DNA of 64,000 nt from Methanomassiliicoccales archaeon PtaU1.Bin124 (lineage in GTDB: Archaea; Thermoplasmatota; Thermoplasmata; Methanomassiliicoccales; UBA472): NCBI GenBank assembly GCA_002067865.1, contig MVRC01000013.1, forward strand, positions 297,789-361,788, written 5' to 3'. The translations under genes were made by a program, and so were the position numbers. How positions within the stretch are numbered: the first letter of the stretch is position 1; each line of letters begins with the position of its first letter. Positions 44,022-52,144 of this stretch are shown piece after piece. The notes under the pieces were generated by a model that was given only the letters and a program-made list of their open reading frames with translations, was not told the DNA's origin and searched no databases.

Positions 44022-44729
44022 TCAAATCCTGTTAGACCTCCACGCCTCGATGAGCTTCCTGGCTTCTGATCTCGGGTCATCGGCTTCCGTCACAGCCGAC
44101 ACGACAAAGAAACCCCCGATATGGGTCCTGGCAACTTGAGGAACATCATTCAACTTGACTCCCCCGCCGACCACCACCGGAATCGGGCTTATCTTTGCTA
44201 ACCGAACTATGTCCGAAAAGCTCCTCGTTATCACTTTTCCGTCTGGACCCATCCCACAATCTGGTTTTGTGGCGGTCTCATGCAATGGCCCTGCACCGAA
44301 ATAGTCGATTTGACTGACATCCATCGTTCTGACGTACTCGAAGAGATCGACGGCCCTGGCAGATACGCCAATGATGGAATCATCCCCGAGGAATTCACGG
44401 CAAACATCCACTGGTATGTCACCTTGCCCGACGTGAATCCCGTCCACCTTAATTCCTTGTTTTCTTGCGGCCAGTATGACGTCGAGACGGTCATCGACGA
44501 GCAGAGTAACCTCCGCGTCGGTCTCATCGATAACGTCGGAAACTTTACGCGTTATGTCTATCAGCTCACGGGCGGTGGACGTTTTCGAACGGACCTGAAT
44601 GCATGTGAATCCAACCTCTATCACATCCCTCACAATATCTTGCACTGGACGACCCTTTGTATTTTCAGGCCCTATTACGAGATAGGCGGAAATGTCGCAT
44701 TTCCTTTTCATGTGATCCCACTCAGACAT
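44022..44729 (-). CDS. thiE: Thiamine-phosphate synthase
   Basis: ThiE joins hydroxymethylpyrimidine diphosphate and hydroxyethylthiazole phosphate to make thiamine phosphate. The 235-residue TIM-barrel protein shows CIQVRSKTSTARELI, LLVDDRLDVILAA, VDGIHVGQGDIPV (H-x-G-Q-x-D), IIGVSARAVD, YFGAGPLHETATKPDCG and VVVGGGV. All are diagnostic. The start at 44729 overlaps the end of thiM by 8 bases, indicating coupling. An ATG 18 bases later is possible. Composition is closer to the chromosome than to the RavA island. It is regulated through the TPP riboswitch upstream of thiM. Confidence 0.94.
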   Translation of the reverse strand: MSEWDHMKRKCDISAYLVIGPENTKGRPVQDIVRDVIEVGFTCIQVRSKTSTARELIDITRKVSDVIDETDAEVTLLVDDRLDVILAARKQGIKVDGIHVGQGDIPVDVCREFLGDDSIIGVSARAVDLFEYVRTMDVSQIDYFGAGPLHETATKPDCGMGPDGKVITRSFSDIVRLAKISPIPVVVGGGVKLNDVPQVARTHIGGFFVVSAVTEADDPRSEARKLIEAWRSNRI

Positions 44730-45564
44730 TTCCTATGTCGAAAGGATTGTTCGCGATGTCCACAGCAGCAGCATTATACAATTCGTCCAGGAACGCGTTC
44801 TGGAAACTTCCAGGGCCGCGGACCTGATGCTCAGCACGACCGGAAGCTAGATTGTAGACCGCTGTACCTGCAAGTGCCGCAATGAATGGTGATGTGACTG
44901 ATGCATAAACTGCAACTACCCCGCCCAACGAGCATCCCGCTCCCGTGATCTTGTTCATGAGATGGGACCCCCCATACGATAAGGCCAGGATGGACCCATC
45001 AGTAACCAGATCGGTCCTGCCGGATACGGCCACCGCACCCCCGGTCCAATTCGCCAACGAGATCGCCGCCACTTTTGCGGACATTACCGAATCGGTTGAA
45101 TCGACGCCCCGAGCCTTCGACTTTTCAGTCCCACCGTTCAAGCCCCAAAGGCCTGCCAATGCGATTATCTCGGAAGGGTTCCCCCTGATCACGCTGGGCT
45201 TATAATCTTTAAACTGCCTCAAAAGATCGGTCCTAAGTTCGCCGATGCCTACGGCGACCGGATCCAAAACCCATGGTTTGCCTATCTCGTGCAGAACCCT
45301 GGCCGTTCGCGGCAAGGTCTGTTCGTAGATCGGGAAAAGTGTGCCGGCGTTGATATATACGGCACCGCTCACGTTGGCCAAAAGCTCGCCCTCATCGGGC
45401 ATATAGACCATGGCAGCCGACCCCCCGACCGCGATCTGTGCATTTGCGACGAAATTTATCGTCACAGAGTTCGTTATGGACCCGACCATCGGGTTCTTCT
45501 GCTTTACCGTTTCAATCGCCTGAACTATCAGGCGCTGAATATCCGCTTTGCTCGTCGATGTCAT
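44722..45564 (-). CDS. thiM: Hydroxyethylthiazole kinase
   Basis: ThiM phosphorylates 4-methyl-5-(2-hydroxyethyl)thiazole for salvage. The 280-residue ribokinase-like protein has ITNSVTINFVANAQIAVGGSAAM, the glycine-rich start, and WVLDPVAVG. VIRGNPSEIIALAG and GAGCSLGGVVAVYAS, which corresponds to the GTGC anion-hole and catalytic Cys region, complete the set. The stretch agrees with the family but reads G-A-G-C where G-T-G-C is usual. thiM leads thiM-thiE, and a TPP riboswitch ends at its ribosome site. Confidence 0.94.
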   Translation of the reverse strand: MTSTSKADIQRLIVQAIETVKQKNPMVGSITNSVTINFVANAQIAVGGSAAMVYMPDEGELLANVSGAVYINAGTLFPIYEQTLPRTARVLHEIGKPWVLDPVAVGIGELRTDLLRQFKDYKPSVIRGNPSEIIALAGLWGLNGGTEKSKARGVDSTDSVMSAKVAAISLANWTGGAVAVSGRTDLVTDGSILALSYGGSHLMNKITGAGCSLGGVVAVYASVTSPFIAALAGTAVYNLASGRAEHQVRGPGSFQNAFLDELYNAAAVDIANNPFDIGNV

Positions 45565-45569
45565 AGTAT

Positions 45570-45667
45570 TCCTTCCGCTGGCATTACCCAGATCAAGTTT
45601 TTATGGTATGATCTCAGCCCTGCGGTCGAACCGCATTTGGTTTGCTTCGCGCAAACAGGCACCCATT
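45570..45667 (-). promoter_or_regulatory. TPP riboswitch (THI element) upstream of thiM
   Basis: Read on the minus strand, the element has all TPP-sensing blocks in order. GGGTGCC opens it, a variable stem follows, then GGGCTGAGATCATACC (J3-2, with the CUGAGA pyrimidine-sensing motif), then CTTGATCTGGGTAATGCCAGCG (J2-4/P4 pyrophosphate block). The 3' edge GCGGAAGGAA includes the thiM ribosome site (GGAAGGA), so ligand binding would hide it. This implies translational control by thiamine pyrophosphate. THI elements are known from Thermoplasma among archaea. Confidence 0.93.
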
Positions 45668-45783
45668 TGATCGATTTCGGGGAACCTCATCACATTGATG
45701 TCAAGAGCCATTTTCTGACCCATCGTTGGCATCAACTTCCCTCTCCGAAATCAGTAAAAGATGATATGGTAAGTATTATTTAA

Positions 45784-45851
45784 GGAGGAGGGGAACCAGG
45801 ACTTAGGATCATCCTTAGTTGATCTGGAGTTCAACTCTCTACCCCTGCACG
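45784..45851 (+). pseudogene. Decayed tRNA-Leu copy
   Basis: The sequence from ggagggg to acccctgcac is a damaged version of the tRNA-Leu at 38709. The acceptor start is GGGG-like, the D-arm (~18 bases) is deleted, and the anticodon-loop block ggacttaggat is kept. The T-arm (ctggagttcaa) and the acceptor 3' half (acccctgcac) are also kept. It lacks the D-arm, so it cannot be a working tRNA. It lies beyond thiE-thiM and marks a former integration boundary or an old duplicated tRNA gene. Confidence 0.75.
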
Positions 45852-45900
45852 TTTGTTTCTAAAAGCGGTTTGATAGCACTAAGCAAATTAAAATGTGTTA

Positions 45901-46302
45901 TCAATCGATCGGTCGGACCGCAATGGCGTCGATCTCTACTAACCATTCGGGATTGCCAAGTCCTGCTACGAACACCGCTGTAACAATGGGCGGACTCCGG
46001 CCACCCCATCTTTGTTGGAACGCGGCAAAACCTTCCTTTGGATTCTGTCCCTGGACCAGGTAGATATTGAATTTGACAATATCTCCTAAATTTGAGCCTG
46101 CCGAGTTTAATATCTTGTCAATGTTGGTTAGAATCTGCTCTGTCTGATCTCTCAAGCTGCCTTTTCCTACAATCTGACCATTTTCATCGATCGCGTTCTG
46201 TCCTCCGATATAGATTGTCTGATGATTGCCACTAACGGTAACAGCATGTGAATATCCCCTAGGCCTCACCAGATTTTCAGGGTTTATATACTCGATTGCC
46301 AT
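45901..46302 (-). CDS. ridA: RidA/YjgF-family protein
   Basis: A 133-residue member of the RidA (reactive imine deaminase) group. AVTVSGNHQTIYIGGQNAIDENGQIVGKGSLRDQTEQILTNIDKILNSAGS and GNPEWLVEIDAIAV match the family. The Arg expected to bind imine substrates (RxxV region) appears replaced: the end reads VEIDAIAVRP. RidA clears 2-aminoacrylate from PLP enzymes, and distant members have other tasks. The gene is monocistronic. Confidence 0.88.
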   Translation of the reverse strand: MAIEYINPENLVRPRGYSHAVTVSGNHQTIYIGGQNAIDENGQIVGKGSLRDQTEQILTNIDKILNSAGSNLGDIVKFNIYLVQGQNPKEGFAAFQQRWGGRSPPIVTAVFVAGLGNPEWLVEIDAIAVRPID

Positions 46303-46372
46303 AAAATCAAACCTTTTCTGGTATCGCTTTATTGCTTGTCGCCATCATTTAAGCCCATCGAAAATGGAAAAA

Positions 46373-46627
46373 CTAATCTTCCTGGTATTGTTCCTTTATG
46401 AGCTCCCCAGATACCTCGTCCTTGTGCTCACTGGCTCTTTTCCGCTTCTTCCCACCTTCTATCTCGCCGTCCCACCCACGCATGAATCCCTCTTCCCCAG
46501 CGGTGATCTCGTCGTTCTCCAACATCTCTTCCCTATCATCCTCATCGTAAAATTCCTCTGATTCCTCATCCTCCTCCCCGCTAGCAAACTTCTCTTCGTC
46601 CTCAGCTTTTTTCTTTTTGACCGGCAA
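46373..46627 (-). CDS. Small acidic protein, unknown
   Basis: An 84-residue, strongly acidic protein: a basic start (MPVKKKKAEDEEK), a Glu/Asp run (EEDEESEEFYDEDDREEMLE), then AGEEGFMRGWDGE and a basic stretch. The shape suggests an intrinsically disordered protein that binds basic partners. I recognise no family. Composition is low complexity, so the call rests mainly on the open frame. Confidence 0.5.
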   Translation of the reverse strand: MPVKKKKAEDEEKFASGEEDEESEEFYDEDDREEMLENDEITAGEEGFMRGWDGEIEGGKKRKRASEHKDEVSGELIKEQYQED

Positions 46628-46746
46628 ATCATCACCGAGGACAAGTTGTGAGGTTGAGGTATAAAGAATGATTTGGACAAAGAACCAATTAAAATAAAAT
46701 AAAAAAATATTAAATTAAAGGATTCAATGGGAACCAAGCCGGGTTT

Positions 46747-46947
46747 TTATCTGTCCTTCGGCTTGTGCTTCTGGTAGCAGTTCCTGCAATAGACAGGCCT
46801 GCTCGCGGATGGCTTGAAAGGGACCTGAGTCTTTTGACCACAATCGGAGCAATTTACTTCCGTCATTTCACGTGGTCCGTCGTTTTTCTCAACATTGGCA
46901 CTTTTGGCACGGTATCCCGCACCCAAATTTCCAGTAATTCCAATCAT
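46747..46947 (-). CDS. Small zinc-ribbon protein (paralogue of 50171-50350)
   Basis: A 66-residue protein ending in a zinc ribbon: CSDCGQKTQVPFKP, then PVYCRNCYQKHKPKDR. The Cys pattern is CxxC-x17-CxxC. It is ~70% identical over the ribbon to the gene at 50171. A TATA box (ctttaaatagt on the minus strand, about 46988) lies ~40 bases upstream. Such CxxC proteins are widespread in archaea and candidate-phyla bacteria, function unknown. Confidence 0.8.
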   Translation of the reverse strand: MIGITGNLGAGYRAKSANVEKNDGPREMTEVNCSDCGQKTQVPFKPSASRPVYCRNCYQKHKPKDR

Positions 46948-47211
46948 TAAAAAGACCTACTTTCGTTCTCCCACTTGACTACTACTATTTAAAGAAATGA
47001 CTTGAACCCGTGTTTTATGAGAATGGTCTCGGTAGATTCCAACCGAGTCCGTATCATTGCGGAGATCAGATGGGTTCGATGTCGTCAAGAGAAAAGCCGG
47101 CATAGATATTTATCATACCATGAAAATAATATGATAAAGATGGTTAAAAATGACGATGACCGCAAGGAATGATTGCAGTCAAAGTCGGAGCTGAAGAGAT
47201 CTGGTGACATC

Positions 47212-48039
47212 ATGATCGAACTTCCAGAGGCCGTGAACATTTCCAAGCAGATTTCCAGCACCATCACGGGGAAAAAGGTGGTTGGGATCGTTTCAGGACA
47301 TTCGCCACATAAATTCGCCTGGTACTATGGGGACCAGAACAGATACTCGGGCATTCTGGTAGGGCAAAAGATCGCCGGGGCTGAGGCATATGGCGGTTTT
47401 GTGGAGGTGTCTGTTGGAAAAATGAAGGTCTTGTTCGGGGAAGGGGTCAACCTTCGATTTCACGATAAGGAAGGATCGAGACCGACGAAACACCAGTTCC
47501 TGATCGAATTTGATGACCGTACCGCCCTCAGCGCCGTCGTCCAGATGTATGGTGGCATGGGGGCGTTCGCCGATGGCGAGCTGGACAACCCATATTACCT
47601 AACCGCTAAGGCAAAGCCCTCACCGTTATCGATGGCGTTCGATGAGGATTATTTCCATTCCTTGGTGAACGCGACGGAGGTCCAGAAACTGAGCTTGAAA
47701 GCATTCCTTGCTACCGAACAGAGGATCCCGGGACTGGGGAATGGTGTCTTGCAGGACATCCTGTTCAATGCGGGATTGCATCCGAAGAAGAAGGTCGGAA
47801 CTCTGGATAAGGAGGACATCAGATCGGTGTTCCAGAGCGTCAAGACGACATTGGGGAGGATGTCAGCAGGAGGCGGAAGGGATACTGAGAAGGACATATT
47901 CGGTCGCGCTGGAAGTTATGTAACGATACTGAGCAAGAATACTGCGGGAACACCTTGCCCCTTGTGCGGAACGACGATCAAGAAGGAATCCTACTTGGGC
48001 GGAAGCATTTACCACTGTGGCAAATGTCAGCGGCTTTGA
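47212..48039 (+). CDS. Fpg/Nei-family DNA glycosylase without the N-terminal proline
   Basis: A ~275-residue protein of the formamidopyrimidine-DNA glycosylase fold. It starts MIELPEAVNISKQISSTITGK. The helix-two-turn-helix is RIPGLGNGVLQDILFNAGLHPKKK, and the zinc finger CPLCGTTIKKESYLGGSIYHCGKCQ ends the protein. Fpg and Nei use Pro2 (with Glu3) as the catalytic base. Here residue 2 is Ile, while Glu follows at 3. Start at 47212 is supported by ggtgacatc upstream. A reading from 47173 would put the initiator further away but not supply a Pro2. It may therefore be a binder or use another residue. Confidence 0.85.
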   Translation: MIELPEAVNISKQISSTITGKKVVGIVSGHSPHKFAWYYGDQNRYSGILVGQKIAGAEAYGGFVEVSVGKMKVLFGEGVNLRFHDKEGSRPTKHQFLIEFDDRTALSAVVQMYGGMGAFADGELDNPYYLTAKAKPSPLSMAFDEDYFHSLVNATEVQKLSLKAFLATEQRIPGLGNGVLQDILFNAGLHPKKKVGTLDKEDIRSVFQSVKTTLGRMSAGGGRDTEKDIFGRAGSYVTILSKNTAGTPCPLCGTTIKKESYLGGSIYHCGKCQRL

Positions 48040-48159
48040 ACCGGCTTCCAAGAAAGGTCGCTGTTCCTTTTTGATGATGCTATCTCAATAATCGTTAAGA
48101 AGAAAACTCTAAATCTTAACGATTATCAATCCTCATCTCAGATATTGGGGAGTTCGGTT

Positions 48160-48729
48160 ATGAATAAGGGTACTTGGAGTAACGATTCTGAGGGCTGGAG
48201 ACTGTTCTGGGGCAGGCACAGGAACGCTGTCATCCTATTCGGTGCAGTAGGCATCCTGGTCGCGATCTGGGCAGTTCTCGTCTTCTTGTGGTATGTGGGA
48301 CAGGCACAATCGAACGGCACCGTGCCCACGGTCCTGGGATTATGGTCGATGTCGTCCCTGGTGAGCTTCCTGCTTAACCTCATCTTCTGGGAGTTGATCC
48401 TGGTCGGAATACCAACCATAGTGGCATTGGCCTTGGCATGGAGATGGTGGAAGGCGTTGCCAGTGGATGAAAGGAACGAATATCGGTTCTTCAGGAAGAG
48501 GTCGAAGGTGAGGAACGGAGGAAATGGTTTCTCCTTCGTGGTGTTCATCGTGTTCTGCTTCAAGATCAGCGCCGATGGCAACTGGAACGCTCCGTTCGCC
48601 GGCTGGACCTTTGACTACCTAGTGACCTCGTACCTCACAGCCATCGTTTGGTTGGTGATCGTCATCGCCATCCCGGCGGCCATAGTGGCCATATGGTGGT
48701 TCGGATTCGGAAGTAAAAGTAAGGGCTGA
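48160..48729 (+). CDS. Membrane protein, four predicted helices
   Basis: A ~189-residue protein with hydrophobic segments at about 20-45 (NAVILFGAVGILVAIWAVLVFLWYV), 65-90 and two more after residue 120. A basic cytosolic loop (RWWKALPVDERNEYRFFRKRSKVRNGG) lies between. I recognise no family. The start is taken at 48160 with GGGGAG upstream. A T-rich stretch after the stop may end the transcript. Confidence 0.7.
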   Translation: MNKGTWSNDSEGWRLFWGRHRNAVILFGAVGILVAIWAVLVFLWYVGQAQSNGTVPTVLGLWSMSSLVSFLLNLIFWELILVGIPTIVALALAWRWWKALPVDERNEYRFFRKRSKVRNGGNGFSFVVFIVFCFKISADGNWNAPFAGWTFDYLVTSYLTAIVWLVIVIAIPAAIVAIWWFGFGSKSKG

Positions 48730-48874
48730 GGGGGGGGACGTTTTCCACCCTCGCATGTTTCAATTTCTTTTCCAGGCACCAGTCTCTGGTGCATTTTTCA
48801 TTTTCTTGCCCGAACAGAACATTACATTCGTAAATGACAGATTATATTAACACCTTATAGGGTTTACAACGCAG

Positions 48875-49531
48875 GTGATAAATCTGGATTTTCCAAGGTG
48901 TGATAGGTGTGGCGACGCCGGCTGCAAGGTCGGCGAACCAGGCAAGTTCAAGAGCTGCCCGACCAACGTTTCTGAGATCAAGAAGGAAGAGATCATCGAG
49001 CGTTACCATGATCCAGAGATACAGGTCCTCATGCAGACCGCCGCTAAGGTCGAGAGGGGGACGCTCCAACCGGTGAACGGTGTACTGACCCCGATCAGGC
49101 CGCGCATATCCGAGATAATGGCGTTCGCCGACCAGATGGGTTGGAAGAAGATAGGTGTGGCGTTCTGCCTGGCAGCACGCGAAGACGGCATTAAGCTCAC
49201 CAAGGTCCTGGAAGCAAGGGGCTTCGAGGTCTGCTCTGTCATCTGCCGTAACTTCTCCATGAAGAAGGGAGAGTTCGGCATCTCGAAGGACGATTGCATC
49301 AAGAGTGAGAACGAGACTGTGTGCAACCCTGTCTACCAGGCAGAGCTTTTGAACCAGGCGGGAACGCAGCTTAACATCGTCCTGGGCCTGTGCGTCGGAC
49401 ACGACATGCTGTTCACCAAGCATTCGAAGGCCTATGTGACCACGCTGTCCGTCAAGGACCGCATGACCGCTAACAACCCCGTGGCACCACTGTACTCGGG
49501 ATTCTTTGCAGAGATATTGAAGAAGTATTAA
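48875..49531 (+). CDS. DUF1847 family metal-binding protein
   Basis: A 218-residue protein of the DUF1847 family. N-terminal CDRCGDAGC with a following Cys (SCPTN) forms a metal site. The middle carries MAFADQMGWKKIGVAFCLAAREDGIKLTKVLEARGFEVCSVICRN, and the end LCVGHDMLFTKHSKAYVTTLSVKDRMTANNPVAPLY. The family is found in anaerobes and its role is unknown. The start is GTG at 48875. A TATA-like element (gattatatta) precedes it. Confidence 0.9.
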   Translation: MINLDFPRCDRCGDAGCKVGEPGKFKSCPTNVSEIKKEEIIERYHDPEIQVLMQTAAKVERGTLQPVNGVLTPIRPRISEIMAFADQMGWKKIGVAFCLAAREDGIKLTKVLEARGFEVCSVICRNFSMKKGEFGISKDDCIKSENETVCNPVYQAELLNQAGTQLNIVLGLCVGHDMLFTKHSKAYVTTLSVKDRMTANNPVAPLYSGFFAEILKKY

Positions 49532-49658
49532 GGTTGGAATCGACCAACCCTTTCTTTCTTTTTTCATTGACCATGGCATAGGATGTTGTTATTAATTGTA
49601 AATTTATATATATTATATTGGATAAACATCATCCATTAAATATCTGCTCCTCACAACA

Positions 49659-50079
49659 ATGAATATCATGGCCACGATGTCCCAAGATATCAACCTGGTC
49701 TTGCAGATCACGATGCTGGCTTTTCTCCTCGTGGCCTACATGTCATTCAGAAAGAAGAGGATGAACAGGCATGCCCAGCTCACCACGGTGGCTTGGGCCA
49801 TGAACGTCGTCTCCTTCCTTCTGGTCATGATACCCAGCTGGAGCATGACCCAGAGCACCATCTTAGATCCGCCAATAACCACGTTCACCGTGGCTTCGCT
49901 GGTGCATATACCGATCGGTGCGCTCGGTCTGATCCTCTCGACCTTCCTTGTGGTCAGATGGTCGCTAAATTCGGGCAATGTCCAGGCTTGTTATGGAAAA
50001 TGGCTGATGAGAACGACCATGGTCCTGGATCGCATCGGTGTTCATCGGGGCTACCATCTACTTGACCATGACAAGTTGA
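49659..50079 (+). pseudogene. DUF420-like small membrane protein, frameshifted near its end
   Basis: The first ~120 residues show three or four hydrophobic segments (LVLQITMLAFLLVAYMSF, AWAMNVVSFLLVMIP, VHIPIGALGLILSTFLVV) as in DUF420-like small membrane proteins. At about 50019-50026 the reading drifts. The last helix (WIASVFIGATIYLTMTS, stop at 50077-50079) is in the next frame. One extra base in ggtcctgg would explain it. As printed, the in-frame product ends differently. This may be a true frameshift or a sequence error. Confidence 0.6.
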
Positions 50080-50170
50080 TCGCTGTGAAACATTGAAAGA
50101 ACGAGAAAATCAGCAAGATAAGCGGTTTTCCAGGGGCTTCCGCCCCCTAAGAGGTTTGAGACCTACGGGT

Positions 50171-50350
50171 TTAATACCTGTCCTTCGGCTTGTGCTTTGC
50201 GTAGCAGTCCCTGCAATAGACAGGCCTGCCCTCGGTCGGCTTGAAAGGGACCTGGGTCTGCTGACCGCAGTCCGAGCAAGTGACATCGTGCATTTCGCGT
50301 GGCCCATCGTTCCTGGGGCGGAATCCGCCCGAACTCCTGTTTCCGTACAT
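50171..50350 (-). CDS. Small zinc-ribbon protein (paralogue of 46747-46947)
   Basis: A 59-residue protein. It has the same architecture as the gene at 46747: DGPREMHDVTCSDCGQQTQVPFKPTEGRPVYCRDCYAKHKPKD. The start is taken at the ATG at 50350. A longer reading to 50383 is open. A TATA box (ctttataaatag on the minus strand, about 50424-50435) lies upstream. The gap from 50384 to 50612 has no other gene. Confidence 0.78.
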   Translation of the reverse strand: MYGNRSSGGFRPRNDGPREMHDVTCSDCGQQTQVPFKPTEGRPVYCRDCYAKHKPKDRY

Positions 50351-50612
50351 TACTAAACTACCTACGTTGGTTATTTCCCACATCCTTGCGGTTGTGGGAT
50401 AGAGTTGCCGATGCCGCGCCCCCTATTTATAAAGATGCCTTCATACCAGATTTCCATTCCATTCGTCGTATGTTATCTAAAACATCAAGAACTGGATATC
50501 ATCCAGCAGCGTTCTTATTGATTCAAGGTCATTCCATTTTGAGGAAGAATTTGCCTTTACATGGAGAGAATCCATCATTTTCCCGAAAGTTACTTAATCC
50601 GTCCCACCCAAG

Positions 50613-51506
50613 ATGAACTCAAGGGAAGGGATGCCCTTGATAATGATAGACGTGGGTGGGACAGTACTGAACTATTTGGAGAAAGGCGAAGGACCGACGG
50701 TCATCTTCGTCCATGGAGTGGCAGGGGACTACCGGATCTGGAAGGAGATCGCCGATCCGCTGTCGAAGCATTTCCGCACCATAGCATACAGCAGAAGATG
50801 CTCGAACCCCAACCAGAACCGGGACGTCCAAAACAGCACGGTCGAGAACAATGTCAAGGACCTGGAGGGGCTGGTAGAGAAGAGCGGGGGCGGTCCCGTC
50901 GTCCTGGTGGGACATGCATATGGCGGGGCCATATCGGCCTTGTACACCGCAAAACGTCCAGAGAGGGTATCGAGCATAGTGTTGATGGAACCGTTCATGC
51001 CAAGCTTGCTGAGCAGGAACCCCCGCAGCATGCATAACCTGTCCATGATGTTGACGAAGCCATCGGTGGCAAGGTCCGCATCTCGCTGGATGAAGAGCAT
51101 GGAGGCCATCGGTTCGGACCTGGACGCCAAGGAAGGGGGGAAGGCTGTCGAAAAGTACCTGGACGATATCTGCACCCAGGAAGAGGAGAAGAGAAGCTAC
51201 CCCAAAAAGGCGAAGGAGATGATGGTCCTCAACGCCCAGACCATCAGGGAGGCGGACACCGCACGCCCTCCCTTCACAAAGAAGGATGCCAAGACCATAG
51301 CTCAGCCCACCCTTTTGATCCAGGGAGAGCACTCACCGAAGGCCTCTCTGGCAATGGTAGGCATACTGCACAAGGCCATGCCGAACAACCAGGTCGCCAC
51401 CGTGAAGGGCTCCGCTCACCTGCTGCCTGTCGAGAAACCGGGAGAATGCCTCGCCCTGATCGACAACTTCCTAAAAGAGCGGAAGGGGAAGGGTCAGCTT
51501 ACTTGA
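50613..51506 (+). CDS. Alpha/beta hydrolase lacking the nucleophile serine
   Basis: A 297-residue alpha/beta-hydrolase-fold protein. Oxyanion-hole part is VIFVHGVAGDYRIW (about residue 32). The nucleophile elbow reads VGHAYGG (about 101) where G-H-S-x-G-G is expected, so the Ser is Ala. The third-residue acid region is LLIQGEHSP, and the His is in GSAHLLPVEKP. With no nucleophile it is probably not an ordinary esterase. It might bind or act by another route, as in rare family members. It ends 8 bases inside the convergent CBS gene. Confidence 0.88.
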   Translation: MNSREGMPLIMIDVGGTVLNYLEKGEGPTVIFVHGVAGDYRIWKEIADPLSKHFRTIAYSRRCSNPNQNRDVQNSTVENNVKDLEGLVEKSGGGPVVLVGHAYGGAISALYTAKRPERVSSIVLMEPFMPSLLSRNPRSMHNLSMMLTKPSVARSASRWMKSMEAIGSDLDAKEGGKAVEKYLDDICTQEEEKRSYPKKAKEMMVLNAQTIREADTARPPFTKKDAKTIAQPTLLIQGEHSPKASLAMVGILHKAMPNNQVATVKGSAHLLPVEKPGECLALIDNFLKERKGKGQLT

Positions 51507-51960
51507 ACAGGTTCCTTCCCTTGATGAACAGCTCCAGGCTGATCAGCTCCCCAATCAGCTTGCCGTCGGCATCGACCACCGGCAGGTCGTTCAGGTGATC
51601 CTCCAGCATGATCCCCAACGCCTTCACCAGCTTCGTTTCCTTGGTGACCGTCCTGCCCCGGACCATCACATCCTTCACCTGTTCCTTCATGGCGTCGCGG
51701 AGGAAATGGTAGAAGGATAGGCCGCTGCCATCCTTCACCCCCACCCTGTATCCGAGCAGGCGGAGGATGGTCTCGGTGCTGACGGTACCAATGTACAGGC
51801 CGTTGTCATCGATCACATAGGCCTTGCGGGAGCGGGGGTTGGCGATCATCAGTTCCACGACCTCCCGAAGCGGGGCGTCCGCTTTTACGCGGGAGGGTGT
51901 GACGATCGTGTCATAAACGTCTCCGACCAGCGTATCCACGAACATCCTGTCCAAAGTCAT
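51499..51960 (-). CDS. CBS-domain pair protein
   Basis: A 153-residue protein made of two CBS motifs: KADAPLREVVELMIANPRSRKAYVIDDNGLYIGTVS, and TVTKETKLVKALGIMLEDHLNDLPVVDADGKLIGELI. CBS pairs sense adenine nucleotides or S-adenosylmethionine and control partner proteins. Partner unknown. It is convergent with the hydrolase and overlaps its 3' end by 8 bases. Its upstream gap faces the DUF6015-like gene. Confidence 0.92.
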   Translation of the reverse strand: MTLDRMFVDTLVGDVYDTIVTPSRVKADAPLREVVELMIANPRSRKAYVIDDNGLYIGTVSTETILRLLGYRVGVKDGSGLSFYHFLRDAMKEQVKDVMVRGRTVTKETKLVKALGIMLEDHLNDLPVVDADGKLIGELISLELFIKGRNLFK

Positions 51961-52144
51961 GAGGGAGCAATGATGACTTCTCCTCTTTGAATTTTATGGC
52001 CTCGGAGGGATTGCTGTTCTCCTTTCGTATTCGGTTGTGCGGAATTGTGCCAGAAGAGCGTTCTATCCAGGGGACGGTGTGGATGAATAGATAATCTTTT
52101 TAAGGCCCCGCTCCAAACGGTTACTCTATAGAAGGATAGCATCG

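Noticed and set aside
47028..47047. Small hairpin ctcggt/accgag upstream of the Fpg-like gene
   Set aside because: Only six pairs, no T-run and no link to a gene end; I do not claim a function.
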